The notes: a model not told the origin generated them from the letters alone. Shown: positions 23,774 to 36,942, numbered from the stretch's first letter. The stretch: 64,000 nucleotides of DNA from Callorhinus ursinus (GCF_003265705.1 NW_020312817.1:25764109-25828108), one strand, 5' to 3'. Translations and numbers: made by a program.

Positions 23774-23961
23774 TGGCACCTGGGTGGCTCAGCTGGTCAA
23801 ACTACTGCCTTCGGCTCAGGTATTAACCCTGGGATCAGCCCCACATCAGGCTCCCTGCTCAGATGGGAGCCTGCTTCTCCTTCTCCCTCTGCCTGCCACT
23901 CTCCCTGATTGTACTCTCTGGCTCTCTCTCTCTCTCTGTCAAATAAATAAAATCTTTTTTA
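23774..23961 (+). mobile_element. Can-SINE in old L1, perfect 15-bp target duplication
   Basis: Head GCACCTGGGTGGCTCAGC, diverged middle, CT-rich tail with (CT)n and GTCAAATAAATAAAATC. Flanked by AAATGTATTTGCATA at 23759-23773 and 23962-23976. Confidence 0.95.
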
Positions 23962-25290
23962 AAATGTATTTGCATAGAGCTGAGTCAAGCAGTCTCTTGT
24001 GACTCCTTTAATTTCCTATTTATGTGATTATTTCCCACATATCATTTCTTATTTTATGTATCTGCACTTGTTCCCACATTCTCTTGATTAGATTAACTAG
24101 TAGTTTATGTTGCTTTTCCCCAAAACCAGCTTTGAAATTTATTTCAACTGCTTTCTTTTCTAACTCGCTAATTTTACTTTTATCTATGTCTTCCTTCTGC
24201 TTTCCCTCTGCTATAATCTGTTTTATTTTGTTGTAATTCCTTGACTCAGATGATTTATTTATATGTTTTCATTCTTTTGTGTAAATATTTAAGACCATCA
24301 TTTTTCCTCTGAGTACTGCTTTAGCTATAGCACATCTGTTCTGATAGTGTTTTCATTAATCATTGTTTTCCAGAAAATCGGCAACTTCAGTTTTTATTTT
24401 CCTCTTTAAGTCATGCATTAAATGTTTTGTTTTGATTTGATTTGATTTTACATTCAGTGTAATGGTCTTTTGCTTTTCTGATTTAGTATTAATTTCTAGC
24501 TTAATTGTATCAGAGAATACTGCTTCTATTTTTTTCCTACCTTTTGGGATTGTCTGAAGTTTTCTTTGTCCCCTAATAGATGGTTAATATTTGTGAATGT
24601 GTCATGGGCCCCTGAAAGATGTATTCTCTTCATTTAGTCTACAGGGTTTGCTATTTATCCATGGGGTCTTCTTTATTACGTTAATTAGGTCTTCAGTATT
24701 GATTTTTATTCTTTGTCTAGTTATCTGGAGATTGAAACATGTGAATTAAAGTGATCTGTTACTAGTGTGCTTTCGTCTATTGCTCCATGCATCTCCTGAA
24801 ATTCGTCCTTTCAGTATTACTGCTATGCTTTTTTTTTCCCTTGTGAAATGTACACTTTAGCATTATAAAGTTCCTTTATTTCATTAAATGCATTTTAACC
24901 TGAATTCTACTTCATTTGATGCAAGCTCATCATTCCTACTCTTTATTTCTGTATTTCCCTCACATTCCTTTACTTATCCTTCCTGTATTTCCAACGTTCC
25001 CGCATCACTTTACTTTTGGGGCATCTCTACAGATAATATACAATTGGGTTGCGATTTGTGATCCAATCTGAAAATCTTTTTAAAGGTGAGTTAAACTCAT
25101 TTATATTTAGCAACATGACAAATAGGTTTGTTCCTGGCTCTGATTTTGTATCATCTTTTCTGGTTTCTTGGCATTATTTTTAGTCTTTCTGTGATTGTTT
25201 CCCCCTGTGTGGTTCTTCTGGGAGGGTTCATGGTTTTATTGTAGTGGTTGCATTCACAACTGCAACGTTACATAACAATCTTAACCTATG

Positions 25291-27662
25291 TCTTTAGACA
25301 TGATTGATTAATCCTATACTACAAGCAAAGATAAAATTGGTCTATTTTCTCTTCTTCCCCCTCACTTCTTTCTGCAGAGGCAAAGCAAAGGCATCACCGG
25401 AGCGGGAACAGAGAGACACACACGCCCCTGGATGGCAGTTAGGGAAGAGCATGGAGAGGTTAACACAGGGACAGCTGCACGTGGGGAGCCCCCCGGGTAC
25501 CACTGACTCTGGCTATGCTGCCCCTCTCTTCCGCCGCCTCATTTTAGGCAATAATATTATCTTTCTTAATGTTTGTCATTTACTGTTAAAAATAATTATG
25601 CTTATGTTACTTCTTTTGTCAGCTCTAAATTATATCCTTTGAGTCCCTGGCATTCAGAGAATTTACTCTCCCTCCCCCCAGCCTTCCCAAATGTGTTGGT
25701 TGTGTCATTTCGTCCTCATCAGGGCACAGAACATTCTCCTCTGTCGCTCTAACGCTTATATTTGTTTTTGTCTTAGTTTTAGTGTAGACTGACAGTTGGA
25801 AATACTCAGCCTTCACCCTCAGTCTTCTCTTTGCTGGCTGAAGTTCATCCTCTCCTAGTTTGCTCAGGAACGGCTCATGGGAACAATATTCCCTGAGTTA
25901 TCACAGGCTCAAAACTCTTTATACTTAAAAGACGGCTAGGATGGATATAAATTTTGGCTCACATTTTCTTTCTTTGCTTATCTTTCAGATGTTTCACTGT
26001 CTCTGGGGCATTGGATGTTGCTGCTAAGAAAACTGGGACCAACCTGATATTTTTCTCCTCACAAATAACTTGATTTCTTTGCCCAAATTCCCAGTGAATT
26101 CCTTCTTTTTATTTACTATTCTTTTTCACGGTCTTTTTGTTAATTTTGAAGTAATTCCAAACACAAAAAATTTTTTTTTTGCAAGAACAATACAAATGCT
26201 TACACTCCCTCACGCCATCTCTAGGATGATGACCTTTACGTCTACTTTCCCCATTTTTGGAGAGAGAGTGATTTTTCTTTTGGCAGGATGTCTATCAACT
26301 CTAAATACTCCAACATATGCCTCCCAAAGACAGGAACCCTTCTCCCATATGACCACCACACAGCCCTCTGAGTCAAAATACCAACACTAGTCCAGCACAG
26401 CCCCATCCACAGACCCATTCAAATTCCTCCAACAGCTTGAACAATACCTCTTTTCCCTTCCTGGTCCAGGATCCTATCCACCAACACACATTCCAGTTAG
26501 CTGCCATGTTTCATCAGTGTGCTCCAGTCTGGAACATTTCCTCAGTCCCTCTCTGCTACTCAAGTCCTTAAAGGTCTCAAACAAATTACAGATGTTTCAT
26601 TCTGGAGGGTCCGGGCCCATCTTACATTTCTTCATGACCAGACAGAAGGCATGCATTCTTGGTAGAAATACAACAGAAATGATGCTGTGTTAGTATATCC
26701 CATCCAGGGCACCCCAGGTCAAACCATCCTACCACCAGTGACATTAATTTGGACCAGTGGTGTCTGCCAGGTTTCACCACTGACAATTCACCATCTTTCC
26801 ATTGTGTTTCATTACAATTTTGTGGGAGGCTATTCCAATATTTTACCAATAGACTGATCCTTCTAAGACACCTCCACCCACATGACTTAGCATCCATTGA
26901 CAACTCCTGTCTGTTTCAACTACCATTATGATAGTTGTCAAGATATTTCCACTGTTCCTTCTACATTTATCAGAATGTATTCCCACTCTACTCTTAGGGA
27001 AGAGTTTTCTCTTCTCCCCTACTTATTTGTTTATTAACTTATCTATCTATCTATATAGTCATTCATTCATTCACTCATTCATTGATAACAGTATGAACTC
27101 ATGGATTCCTAGTCAGTAGGTTGTAATCTGACACTCGTGCTCTTATTCCTCAATTTGGCCTATGGAAACTCCAAGCTGGCATCTGTGTCCTTTGGATACA
27201 TTCTAATCTTTTCCTGACTTTCGGCAAAACAGAACATTGCAGGTTCATTTCATACTTTCTCTGCCCCACCCCATAAGTCAGCCACCTCTCTGAGGAGCCC
27301 CAGTAAGTTTTAGTGGAGGACATTATTTAAAAACTCAGATCTAAGTACTTAGTGTGCACTCAGGGTTACTGCAGTTCCACTGCTTCTAGACCATTTCAAT
27401 GCAATGAGTTAGGAAATGCATGTATGTATATTCACACACACCGATGCTTCTAATTCTAGTCCAGCACCCCAGGTTCTTGCCAGCCTTCCTTCTTCACATG
27501 TTTATAACTCTCTTCTCAAACAGTGAAAAACATGGGTCCTACTATCCTCTCTGTATTTATCTACTTGCTCAATAAATTAATCTATTTGCCCCCATAACTA
27601 ATCTTCCAGTCATTCTGGCCACTTTCTACGCATGCCACCTCCACACTCACCCTCTACCCTGA
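25291..27662. other. Intronic DNA, partly eroded LINE-like
   Basis: 25370-25530 looks unique and GC-richer. 26100-27300 has T-rich stretches and blocks such as 'cattccttctacatttatcagaatg' and 'aacagtatgaactcatggattcc' that suggest a very old L1 3' region. Short TCTA and ATTC tandems lie at 27040-27085. No exon recognised. Confidence 0.4.
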
Positions 27663-27762
27663 TGGGAAAGGAAGGGGGGTGGGAAAGGAAGGAAGATGAG
27701 TGAGGAAGGAAGGAAGGGAGGGAGGGAGGGAGGGAGGGAGGGGGGAAGAGGGGGAGGGAGAG
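27663..27762. repeat. (GGAA/GGGA)n purine-rich microsatellite
   Basis: A 100-bp purine-only-like tract, GGAA changing to GGGA, with a G6 run. Such asymmetric purine tracts are length-variable and can adopt triplex or G-rich structures. Confidence 0.9.
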
Positions 27763-27839
27763 AATGATTCCCTATCAAAACTTTGCAAGGCTATATCCTG
27801 GTGTTAACTGTTCTGGGTAATTTTCCCCAACACCCAAAT

Positions 27840-28530
27840 TTGCGTTCTTTAACATTTAGATTTAAGTCTTCTTTTACATCCTGAAAGCCTTCCCAATTTA
27901 TATTTTAAATATTTGTTCTATTCAATTATTTTGTGTTTTCCTTCAGGGACTAAAATTACATGTATGCTGAGTTTCCATTGCTTGTCTTCTATATCTATTA
28001 CTTTCTTTCTAATCTTCATGAATGCTTTCCTTATTTCAATTCCATTTATTCACCTTTCTCATTTCTATTGTCTATGTTCCACACTGTATTTTCCAGTCTA
28101 TTTTCCCTTGAGACCCTTCAGATTTGATCTTCATTTCTGAGATAGATTTGCCTTTTTCTTTCTCTTTCCTCCTTGAGTACTGACAGTTCACGTTCCCCTA
28201 CCTCTTACCATCCTGTCATCTCTCCCAGAATTCTTGTTTCTGCTTTGTAGTTTTTCTTCATAGAAATGATTGCTTCATTGAGGTCTTTAAATTCATTATG
28301 AAATCCTTGACTGCAATTTTCATCTGCTCCTTAAGAACATTTTCCTGGGAATGTTCCTTATTTGTGAGTTCCTTAATTTTTGTGGCTACTGTTGACATTT
28401 TCACTATAGTATCTTTGCTTCTATTTTACCAATGCTCTCAATTTCTCTTCTTACTTTGCAAGGTGGACTTTGTTGGGCCAGTTTTTTTGCAGGAAGTTCC
28501 TGTGGGATAAGAGGAAGGACCACGGCAGCC
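27840..28530 (-). mobile_element. L1/HAL1 ORF1-like fragment (antisense)
   Basis: The antisense reading has blocks such as 'tcattgaggtctttaaattcattatg', 'caattttcatctgctccttaagaac' and 'tttgtgagttccttaatttttgtggc' that correspond to the coiled-coil part of an L1-type ORF1. Frames are broken. It may be a HAL1 (half-L1) copy, since no ORF2 is adjacent. Confidence 0.5.
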
Positions 28531-28559
28531 TTTCATTATTAAAAGAAAATTCTCTAATG

Positions 28560-28761
28560 ACTGGGAGGAAGCCCAGGGAGACTTCTGGGGTGCCGAAAAG
28601 GCTCTAGATCTTGATCTTCATGGTAGTTACACAAGGACACACGTGTAAATTCTGGCAAGCTAAACAATATTTGTATACTTTATGTATATATGTTATACCT
28701 CAAGAAAAATATTAAGGAAAGAAGGGAGGGAGGGAAGGAGGGAGGGAGGGAGGGAGGGAGG
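28560..28761 (+). mobile_element. Old LINE 3' end with (GGGA)n grown from its tail
   Basis: 'catggtagttacacaaggacacacg', 'gtatactttatgtatatatgttatacctcaagaaaa' is a common LINE/L1 3' terminal block. The A-tail at 28712 passes directly into (GGGA)n (28713-28761). The family call is from memory. Confidence 0.55.
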
Positions 28762-31700
28762 TGAGAGATGACTTTTTTCCTACTGCCACAGACATCACTT
28801 CCTGCAAATAGGCCTCTCTGGAGGATTCTTTGTATTAACCTACCTCCTCCGCTTCTCTGAAGCAAAAGAGGGGAGGTACCTTTCTTCAGTTGTGCTCACG
28901 CCAATCCCTGCCCAGTGTCTGCAAATAAGGGATACGGCTGGGGTTCATCAGGATGCCCTTGCACCTCCAGGTCACACACTCCACTGGCACTCGGCCGTCT
29001 GCTGCCCGGAGGCCCTCCTGCCACTATTCTCCTCTTCACACCCATGTATCACCGCCCACCCCCCTGCCGTGGTCCCTCCCAAACAGCCCTCGTACCTACT
29101 TCAGATTCCATAGATTTTTTTCTACTCTCTAGTTCCACTGAAAATGACATTTGGGTTTTTTTTTTTAATGGTTCTTCTTGTTTTTCTTGTATATGATATC
29201 CAAGAGCCGAAAGCAAAAGAGGCTGTCCTGCACAAACCGTATCATGCTGCAAGTCCTGTGTGCCGTTCTACCGGCTTACCACAACATCTCAAACCAGTCG
29301 TCCCTTAGGCCTCAATCTCCCATTAGCAGAACTGACAGAAGAAACAGCTGCCCCCCCCCCCCCCCGCCCCCCCTCCCCCCCCCCTAAAAAAAAAAAAAAA
29401 AAAACCCCCCCCCCCCCCCCCCCCCCCCCCCCGCTTCTGAAGATGATCAACACAGCGAATGGAAGGTGCGAACAGACAGCAAGTCTCCCTGCTGACCTAG
29501 GAAGGCGAGAAGCATGGCGCTTTCCATGGTGCTGATCATTTCACCTCTCATCCAATTTCTCCTGTAGCATCTGTTCTTTCCTAACCATTAGCCAGGAAAC
29601 AGCTGGTTCTTTAGGACTAGACTCGTACCCCGCCTCAGACTCTCACCGCCTCCCCACCAACACCCCCACTCACACCCAAAGACACAGCGGATTCTTCAAA
29701 ATACCAATTTGCTGGCTGCCCTGTCTCATTTCTCTTGCTGGCTGCAAAAGTAACAGTAGGAATGTGCCACTACTTGGCACCATCCGCCTGGCTGTGAGCA
29801 AACACAGGCTCTCTCAGCCAGCCAGTGTTTCAGGAAATACCAAACCTAGACTCCTGCCTCTGACCCCACATGAACCCCAAAGTTTCAGGCTGCGGATGGG
29901 CAACATTCAATCACTGGGGCCTCAGGACTCCACCATCACCACATCAGTCACAAATACCACCCTTACTAATAGAAGTGGCAGATGGGAACATAAATTCTTC
30001 AAAAGCAATTCACTTGGCCAAGGACTAAGGAACATATGAATGAAGTGTGAACAGTAAATTTTTCCAAGTTTTGGAGGCTGGACATGTCACCCCCTCAACT
30101 ATACAAACAGGCTCTGGAAGACCCAACCTAGTTTTCCATCTGGCTGAAAACACTTCAGGCTGACTTAAAGGCAAACACAAAGGCTAGCTCTCTTTTCCCT
30201 CTGCTACCTCCTCAAAGAAGGCCCAGAACTACAAGAGCAAAACTCAAGAAAGGCAACACTGGTAGGAACATTGGGCATTCAGTTTTTCCAAAAGAGTGAG
30301 AATAAGAACAATCCTTTGCTAAAATAATCCTTTGAAATCACATGTCCTTCTTCAGAAAGCTCTTTGGAAGGGAAAGTGTTTCCCAAGGGAATAAGCACCA
30401 GACAAGTGTTAATCACTTGCATGCTCTGTGATGGTTTTCACAGCTGGAGGGTCCAGCAGGCACCCAGAATCCCTGTCGGCAGCTCCCAGCTCCATACTAA
30501 GCTTTGCATTTTATGACACAAAAGCAGCCAGCTTAGGAACAGACAGAATGCAAAGAATTTGGAGCACGGGCCCAGAGGCCAGGTGCCAGGTGAGTTCTGC
30601 CATGAACCAGCTGGGTACTCCTGAGAAGTCACTTCCTTTCCCCAGGGTCCACATCCTCAGACCCAGGGAGCATGCAGGTCTGATACACTCAAGGGCTCCC
30701 TGCCTCAACAAATGAAGACTCTGGTCTGTCCCCTGAGCCTGACTGTGATCTCATTCCCAGAACCCACACCTTCACATCATAAGGGAAGGTCTTGTGCTTT
30801 TGTGAACCAGCTGCCACCCCACCCAGGCCCAGAATGCCGCTATCACTGTGGCAAAACGCTGTCATTACTCCAAGACCAACAGCAATGGTCAATGGCAGAG
30901 AAAATAAAACCCAGCGGACTCGCCCTGCACAACCAAGCCAGCAGAGGAAAGAGGGGAGGAAGTGACTGTCTAAGTAACATTTCTCGAAACTGCCCACCTC
31001 TTGCCTCTCCACAAGAAACACATAACAGAAAGAAGCCACCCATTGAGTCTGAAAATGCATCACTCCTTGTTCTGAGATGAATTCAGGCTGCTAATAGCAC
31101 TGATAGCTTTAGAAAACCAAAGACGAGGAATCTGAGGCTTCAAAGGGAGCCTGTCAGAATGTGAAATGATGCCCTTTCTCCTTCCTTGAAAGTGTAAACC
31201 GGTTTGGCTTGAATTATGTCTAATTAGGACACACTGAAAATGCAATGCTCATAAGCACACATACACAGAGACGCGCACACGCAGGACCCGGCCCCTCTGT
31301 CCTACGGCAGTGCGGACAGATTGTCATGGACGCGATGCAGTACAATCATTAAACATCTCTCCAGCTTATTTGCGTGCAGTGTGTCTCAATAATGTGTTAT
31401 GAGGTGTGTTTGTAATTGGCTACTGCTGATAGTGGTCCTTGAAGGGGAAATGGAGTGTGTCTAAATGCAGACAAAGCTACTTCGCGCGCCAGGACAAGAT
31501 GAGATGCTCCTTGCAAGGTCTAAATGGGATACTCAGGGCTTCTTCCACCCATAGCTTGGGAGAGAGAAAAAGGAATAATCTGTCTCAATTTTCTCAGCTC
31601 CAGAAACAATATTTATAAAATAGAAGGTGATTTCAGAGCTCATTTATTTTCCTGGTTCACAGTCCCCACTCTCAGCTGACATCATTTTCTAACCAATTTT

Positions 31701-33846
31701 ATTTCCAACAATTGCAGGAACAGCCCCAATTCGACTTGAAATCGTTAAAAACAAATCCATTCTTTCCTTGTCTTTGAGTCCCATCTTTCAAAAAAAAAAA
31801 AAGGTTTAATTTCTGTATTGTCTTTCTTTGAAACAATATTCCAGGTCTCTGAAGAGCCAGACGAGACCCTTCTTTCTCCCCTTCTTACCTCCTAAATGCC
31901 TGTGTTCCCTACAAATGCAAGAAGCACACAGATTCGTCCCGGTTCCATTTCTAGGCACCCCGCTCCCTGGCTCGTCAAGTCAAATGTTGTCCTACGAGTA
32001 GTGATTGCAGGGGACAGGTCTCTCAAACACTAGGCATCTTGGAGGTGGAATAGACCAGGGATTTTAAAAGTCACAAAAGGAACCCTGTTTCTTACCCAGA
32101 AGGCAATCTTCCACAAGCAAAATCGCAGCATAGCAGGAGATGCCAGGCATGTGCTGGCTTCCATGAAAACTGGACATATGCTGGCATGGGACATTTTGGA
32201 GTGGTCTCCTCGGACGGCCAGGGGAGGGCGCGACAGCCCCTGGGCTAGGTGTTGGTCATCTCTTGCTCTGTCCTTTCCCTGACCTCCCAGGGGAACCCCC
32301 ACAAGGAAGAAAGCATGCTATGTTCTTGCGGGAGCCAGGCGAGCCCTGGCAATCACTCCATTTTTTCCTAAGTGCTCAGAAAACCATCTGTTCTCAAATT
32401 CAGGGGAATTAATGTCAAGCTGATTGGTCTTTTTCTCTGAGTGGGAAAAACTGAATTGGCGAGACTTATAGCAACTTGCACAGGCACTAGCTTCACACAG
32501 AAAAACATTCTTAGTCAGATTTCCAAAGATAGGACTCAACTTGAGTCAGGTGGATTAAGGGAAAAGGTGGGAGCCTGGACCAGAACGCCACATCCCTGAT
32601 CGACTGAGAGGGGTGAACCCCATGTGTAAGACCGAGTTAGCCAAACTACCCCTCACCCCTGTAGTCTTCCAGCAGAGCCAGAGAATTTTAAATGGCACCC
32701 ACTCCAGAGCCTCAAAGACGGCAAACCAGAGCGAGGCAGAGAACACAACGCTGCCTCTCACTTCAGCTCTGAAGCCCCAGGGAAGCTTCTGGATTGTGGC
32801 TGGGGAAATGCCACGACTGAGCCACCCAGCATGCAGACCCAGGGATTCCACATTAGCAAGCTCCAAGGACACCAGCACAAGGCCTCCCAGGGTGGCCACC
32901 CTGCAAGACGCCACAGGACTCCAGGGCAAAGGGCCTGCTTATAATTTTATTCCCGCTTTTATTCCCACTTTTATTCCCAGTTCAGCACTGGTCACACCAT
33001 AGAGATTCACTAATCAGGGGCAGAATTCAATTTGTTCACTGAATCCACAGCAGGAAAGCCAAAGGCGGGGGTGGGGGGCAGGGCAAGGAGGACTGTCTGC
33101 TTGTTCCCAGACTGACGTGTCTGGGGTATCTTTCGTGTGAACCCCATGTGTGGCTTTCATCCAGGACTTCAAACTCCATCCCATCAAACAGCAAGTAAAC
33201 CGTAATGAAATACCACAGGCTGCACAAAGCTCACCCGTGGGCCCAGCCCTCCGGAGAATCCTGGCTGCATCACCGTGAGTATGAGTACACCGCGAGCGCC
33301 CTTCACCTTCTCACATGAAGCAAGAGGATACAGGTCAACAGGGACCTGTTTACAACCTTGCTCCAAATGGAAGTCCCCACCCGGTTTTAGTCACATTTTC
33401 TAGGCAAGATGAGTTTCCATTTGATCCTTTCCTCCTCCCCGTCCCCCCCCCCCATCTATTTTACTTCTTCCTCCTAGCTTCTTTATCTTTCATTGGGTCA
33501 AAAGGGCCTTCAGAAGCACCATGAGCAAGGGGACAGTCCCACAGAAGGTAGCTCCTCCGACCGCGGGGCTGGGTGCCTCCTCACCCTAGAGCTCTATGTA
33601 TTTGCTTCTTTTCCTTCTTTCTATCCCTCCCTATTCCACAGGGGACCTGAGCTTCCATTCTGGTCTCAAATGCCCTAAGAGACTGCCCTTTAGAGAAGGC
33701 CAACAGTCTCACTCCTGCCCACTCAGCAGAAGTGTTCCCCGAAATGTTCCTCCCGAGAGCAGTGAGCAGGAGCACAAACACACCGCCCTTGCTTTCTTAC
33801 TCCGAGCACTGTTTGAACAAATCCTGGACCAAAACCTACGCTTTTC
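28762..33846. other. Mostly unique intronic DNA
   Basis: No exon recognised. It contains the homopolymer complex at 29351-29432 and a MIR-like patch at 30585-30665 ('gaagtcacttcctttcccc'). 31290-31500 is repeat-free in appearance with several CpGs and homeobox-like ATTA sites; see the findings. Confidence 0.4.
29351..29432. repeat. Poly-C / poly-A / poly-C homopolymer complex
   Basis: C15, G, C7, T, C10, T, then an A run of 19, then C28. The complementary strand has G-runs well able to form G-quadruplexes, and the C strand i-motifs. Such blocks are hard to sequence, so run lengths and the poly-A insert may not be exact. Confidence 0.85.
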
Positions 33847-34045
33847 TTTTTTTCTTTTAAAGATTTTATTTATTTATTTATCTGAGAGTGAGAGCTAGCA
33901 CAAGCCGGGGGAGGTGCTGAGGGAAAGAGAGAAACAGGCTCCCCGCTGAGCAGGACGCCCGATGCGGGGCTCGATCCCAGAACCCTGGGATCGTGACCTA
34001 AGGCGAAGGCAGATGCTTAACTGACTGAGCCACCCAGGCGCCCCC
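33847..34045 (-). mobile_element. Can-SINE (sense to GALNT14) with 16-bp target duplication
   Basis: On the minus strand: GGGGGCGCCTGGGTGGCTCAG head, 'gatcgagccccgcatcggg' middle, a GC-rich tail variant without a long CT run, then AAATAAATAAATAAAATC. Flanks AAAACCTACGCTTTTC (33831-33846) and AAAACCTATGCTTTTC (34046-34061) match at 15 of 16, the difference being a CpG-type transition. Confidence 0.95.
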
Positions 34046-34119
34046 AAAACCTATGCTTTTCAACAACACTGTCCCATCCAAGTCAGGCCCCCTGATCACT
34101 CACAAAGCCATGCCACAGG

Positions 34120-34285
34120 CATCTATTTACACATGACCTTGAATAAGTCACTCACTTCACAGTCTCATTCTTCACGTAAACTGGGAAAACACGGCTTCAC
34201 ATAGAGGATTGGGTGGAGATCAAGTGAGATGTATGGGGCAGTACTGGGCACACTATTTTGTATGTAAGAAGTGTTTAATACATTT
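34120..34285 (+). mobile_element. MIR SINE
   Basis: 'gaataagtcactcacttcacagtctcattcttcacgtaaactggg', then 'gatcaagtgagatgtatgg' and 'gtactgggcacactattttg' are in MIR order. Old. Confidence 0.6.
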
Positions 34286-35640
34286 TTAAAAGGGTGAGGA
34301 TCTCTTGAATTCTTCATGAGCTAACCTTTGTAATACTCCAGTCTTCAAAGAAAAATGGCCAACATTCATGACCTATTCATGGCCATTCATTACAGTTCTC
34401 CTCACTTGAAAGGACATCTGATAACATCTTGGCCAACTGATTTCCCAGCAATGCAGGGTCCACCTGGCACTCTGTCCACTCATGCTCATCAGCCCACAAC
34501 ACCATGGAGTTTATCCCCGATTTTACTTCAAATCTTCTCATTTTTGCCATCCCCAGATTCTTCACTTTGATGCCCACACTACACCAAATCCTCCTTTCTC
34601 TGGTTATAGAATCTCATCACCATATCCTCCTGGAACTCTTACTTTGCAATGGATTAACCCTAATAGTTCCCAAATGGCCCCATAAGGAAGCCATTTCAGT
34701 CAAGATGAGTTAGGCCTATCCAGTGTGTTCTTCTACGCAGCTGCTACAAAATCACAGTAACATTTCCCAATGAAAACCAAAGCAAAACCCCTTTCCCAGA
34801 ATGTAGTGGAATACGAAAGTTAATGCAAAGACTCCACCTCCTCACTTTCCTACCAGAACTTAATTACATTCAGAGAAACCTAAATCTTAGAACAGAATTT
34901 GCTTGGAAATTTCTGAAAATTCACTGTTGAAAATTCAGAAACTGATGAAGCAGTTCAGTGCTGTCTTGAACGTGTGCTCTCTGACATATGGAGCTGTCTC
35001 TCTCAACTCCAATCCAACTGGAAGGAGCTTTCATGGGCCTACAGGCCCTGAGGCCAGCACGCAGGTATGGTGGGGAGTCTGTGAGAAGGACCGAGGGTCC
35101 TGCAGAGCTGGATGGAGGAAGCTGAGGCAGGACTGAAAGAGAGCAGAGAGAACAAAAGCACAGAGGTTCAGAGCCAGAGCAGAGCTCCCAAATCCCATGC
35201 ACAGCTCAGCCAAGAGTGAGATGGAGCCCAGGGAGGAAGGCAGCTCTCCCTGGCATGAGCACTTGGAGAGGACCTTCCATCTCCCTGGCCCAGAGGAGGG
35301 GCTGGAAGCTGAACAGGCTGCCAAGTCCTCCCTAGCCTGGAGCGAGAGCGATTCAGCTTCCTTCTGTTGTCTCAGGGAACTGACACCAACCAAGTGGAAC
35401 CACCCCAAAGAACAGAAGTCAAGACGACAACACCATCACCACTCTCTGCTTCTCTTACCTGAAGGCAGCCAAGCCGCTGGTCCTAAGCCTCATCCAGTAG
35501 ACAAAGGGAATGAACCACCCACAGAGGGGACCAGAAGCCAGAGGGAAGAAGGAGCAAAACACTTAGAAGGGGAGGCTGTTGATGAAACAGACCAGCTGGA
35601 GGAGCCAAAGAACACCACAAACCAAAAAAAAAAAAAAAAT
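34286..35640. other. Unique intronic DNA
   Basis: Open frames occur on both strands at 35030-35650 (up to 151 codons, Glu/Lys/Ser-rich) with no domain and mutual overlap, so they are not called as genes. An A15 run ends the stretch near 35625. Confidence 0.45.
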
Positions 35641-36942
35641 CACAGCACTTAACTGATATTCAATCACAATGCACACATACAAAAAGACTCTCTGGCACAA
35701 AAATTATGATTTCCATATTAAAAAGCTCATCAGATGAGTTGACAAAAGGGATCATTGCTGTAGAGACCTGAATTAGTGGCCTGGAAGATCAAATGGAAAA
35801 AAAATATCACAAGAGCAAAAACACAAAGACCTAAAAATCAGGGACAAAAAGATTTTAGAACAGATCCATCCCAAAGATCTAATTTGTGGATAACAGTAAT
35901 CCCAGAAAGAGAAAAAGGAATGCATAAAGAATAGACCAGAATTAAATTAATAAAAGCAGAGAATTTCCCTTGAAGAAAGACCCAAGTCTACAAATGGTAC
36001 TGAGCTCACTGGAGTCATGGAAAAGGACATATCCCGAGGTGTGTTCCTAAGTTCCAAGGAGAAGGAGAAAATCTCCCCAGGCCCCAATCAGAAAAAACAG
36101 GTAACTTACAAAGGAAAAGTAATCAGGCTTCAAGTATACCTGTTATTTGCAAAACCAGAATCAGGACGACAGAAGCCATCCACAGACTGGCAGGTAGCCA
36201 AGCCAGATGTTACCCACCTGTCCAATCTGCAGAATATTCGTGGGTATGCAAGGGATCACAGAAAAGATAAGCCACACACCCTATCTGAGGAAAATGCTCA
36301 GGTCAAAAAATGAATGAATTCAAACAGAAATCTCAAGGTAGGCGAAATCTTGTGGTGAACTTCGTGAGTTGTTACATCTAAGTAGTAATAAAGTGCTTGG
36401 AACATGTAATGTAAGTCACAAATGAGAGTACTTGAAAAAGAGGCATTCTGCAAAGAAAACCTGACATTTAGTTCTAGAAGTGTTAAATTATCTCAGCAAA
36501 ACCTGGAAATTAGGGTGGTAGAAGATGAAGGGAGTAAAAACCTTCTGAAGTTCCACCTGCTTTCGTGGAAGCAAGCTTAAAGAAGTAAAAATTGTCCTAA
36601 AAGGCTCAACTCATCAGGTTGATAATGAACGGGTGAGGAAAACATGTTGGCAGGGAAAATTCGCTGATACCTTGTTTTCATAGCAATAGGTATTTGAATG
36701 CCCTGAAAAGGAAGGTAACAGTAGGTATTGAAGGCACAGTAAGATGTCCAAATGGAAAAAGGACAGAGGAGTTGAAATGGTCACTGGCCAAACTAGTGAA
36801 AATAATATAAAAGAGAAAGATAAAAATAAAATAGTAAATATTCAATATATCAATTATTCCATGAATTATGATATGCTGAATATTCCTATTAAAATACAAA
36901 CATTACCAGACTGGTTTAAAAAATAAAAATAGGTATGCAAGG

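Larger units (their letters stand above)
21125..25290 (-). mobile_element. Old L1, long antisense copy
   Basis: Read on the minus strand this is an ancient L1: 3' UTR and tail at 21125-21500, the C-terminal ORF2 region to about 22500, the reverse-transcriptase region to about 24000 and linker/endonuclease-like sequence to about 25290. Recognisable plus-strand antisense blocks include 'tttgcctatttttttctattagattg', 'tttatcctggtgtatatacggtgtgagg' and 'tcctctgagtactgctttagctatagc'. Frames are destroyed. Three Can-SINEs (22070, 22586, 23774) are inserted in it. The copy is co-directional with GALNT14 transcription. Confidence 0.8.

Noticed and set aside
27040..27085. CRISPR-like or satellite array
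   Set aside because: Only short TCTA and ATTC tandems, with no spacer/repeat periodicity. The organism is a mammal.
35197..35652. 151-codon open frame, plus strand
   Set aside because: Charged low-complexity product ending in a poly-A-encoded Lys run, with no homologue I recognise.
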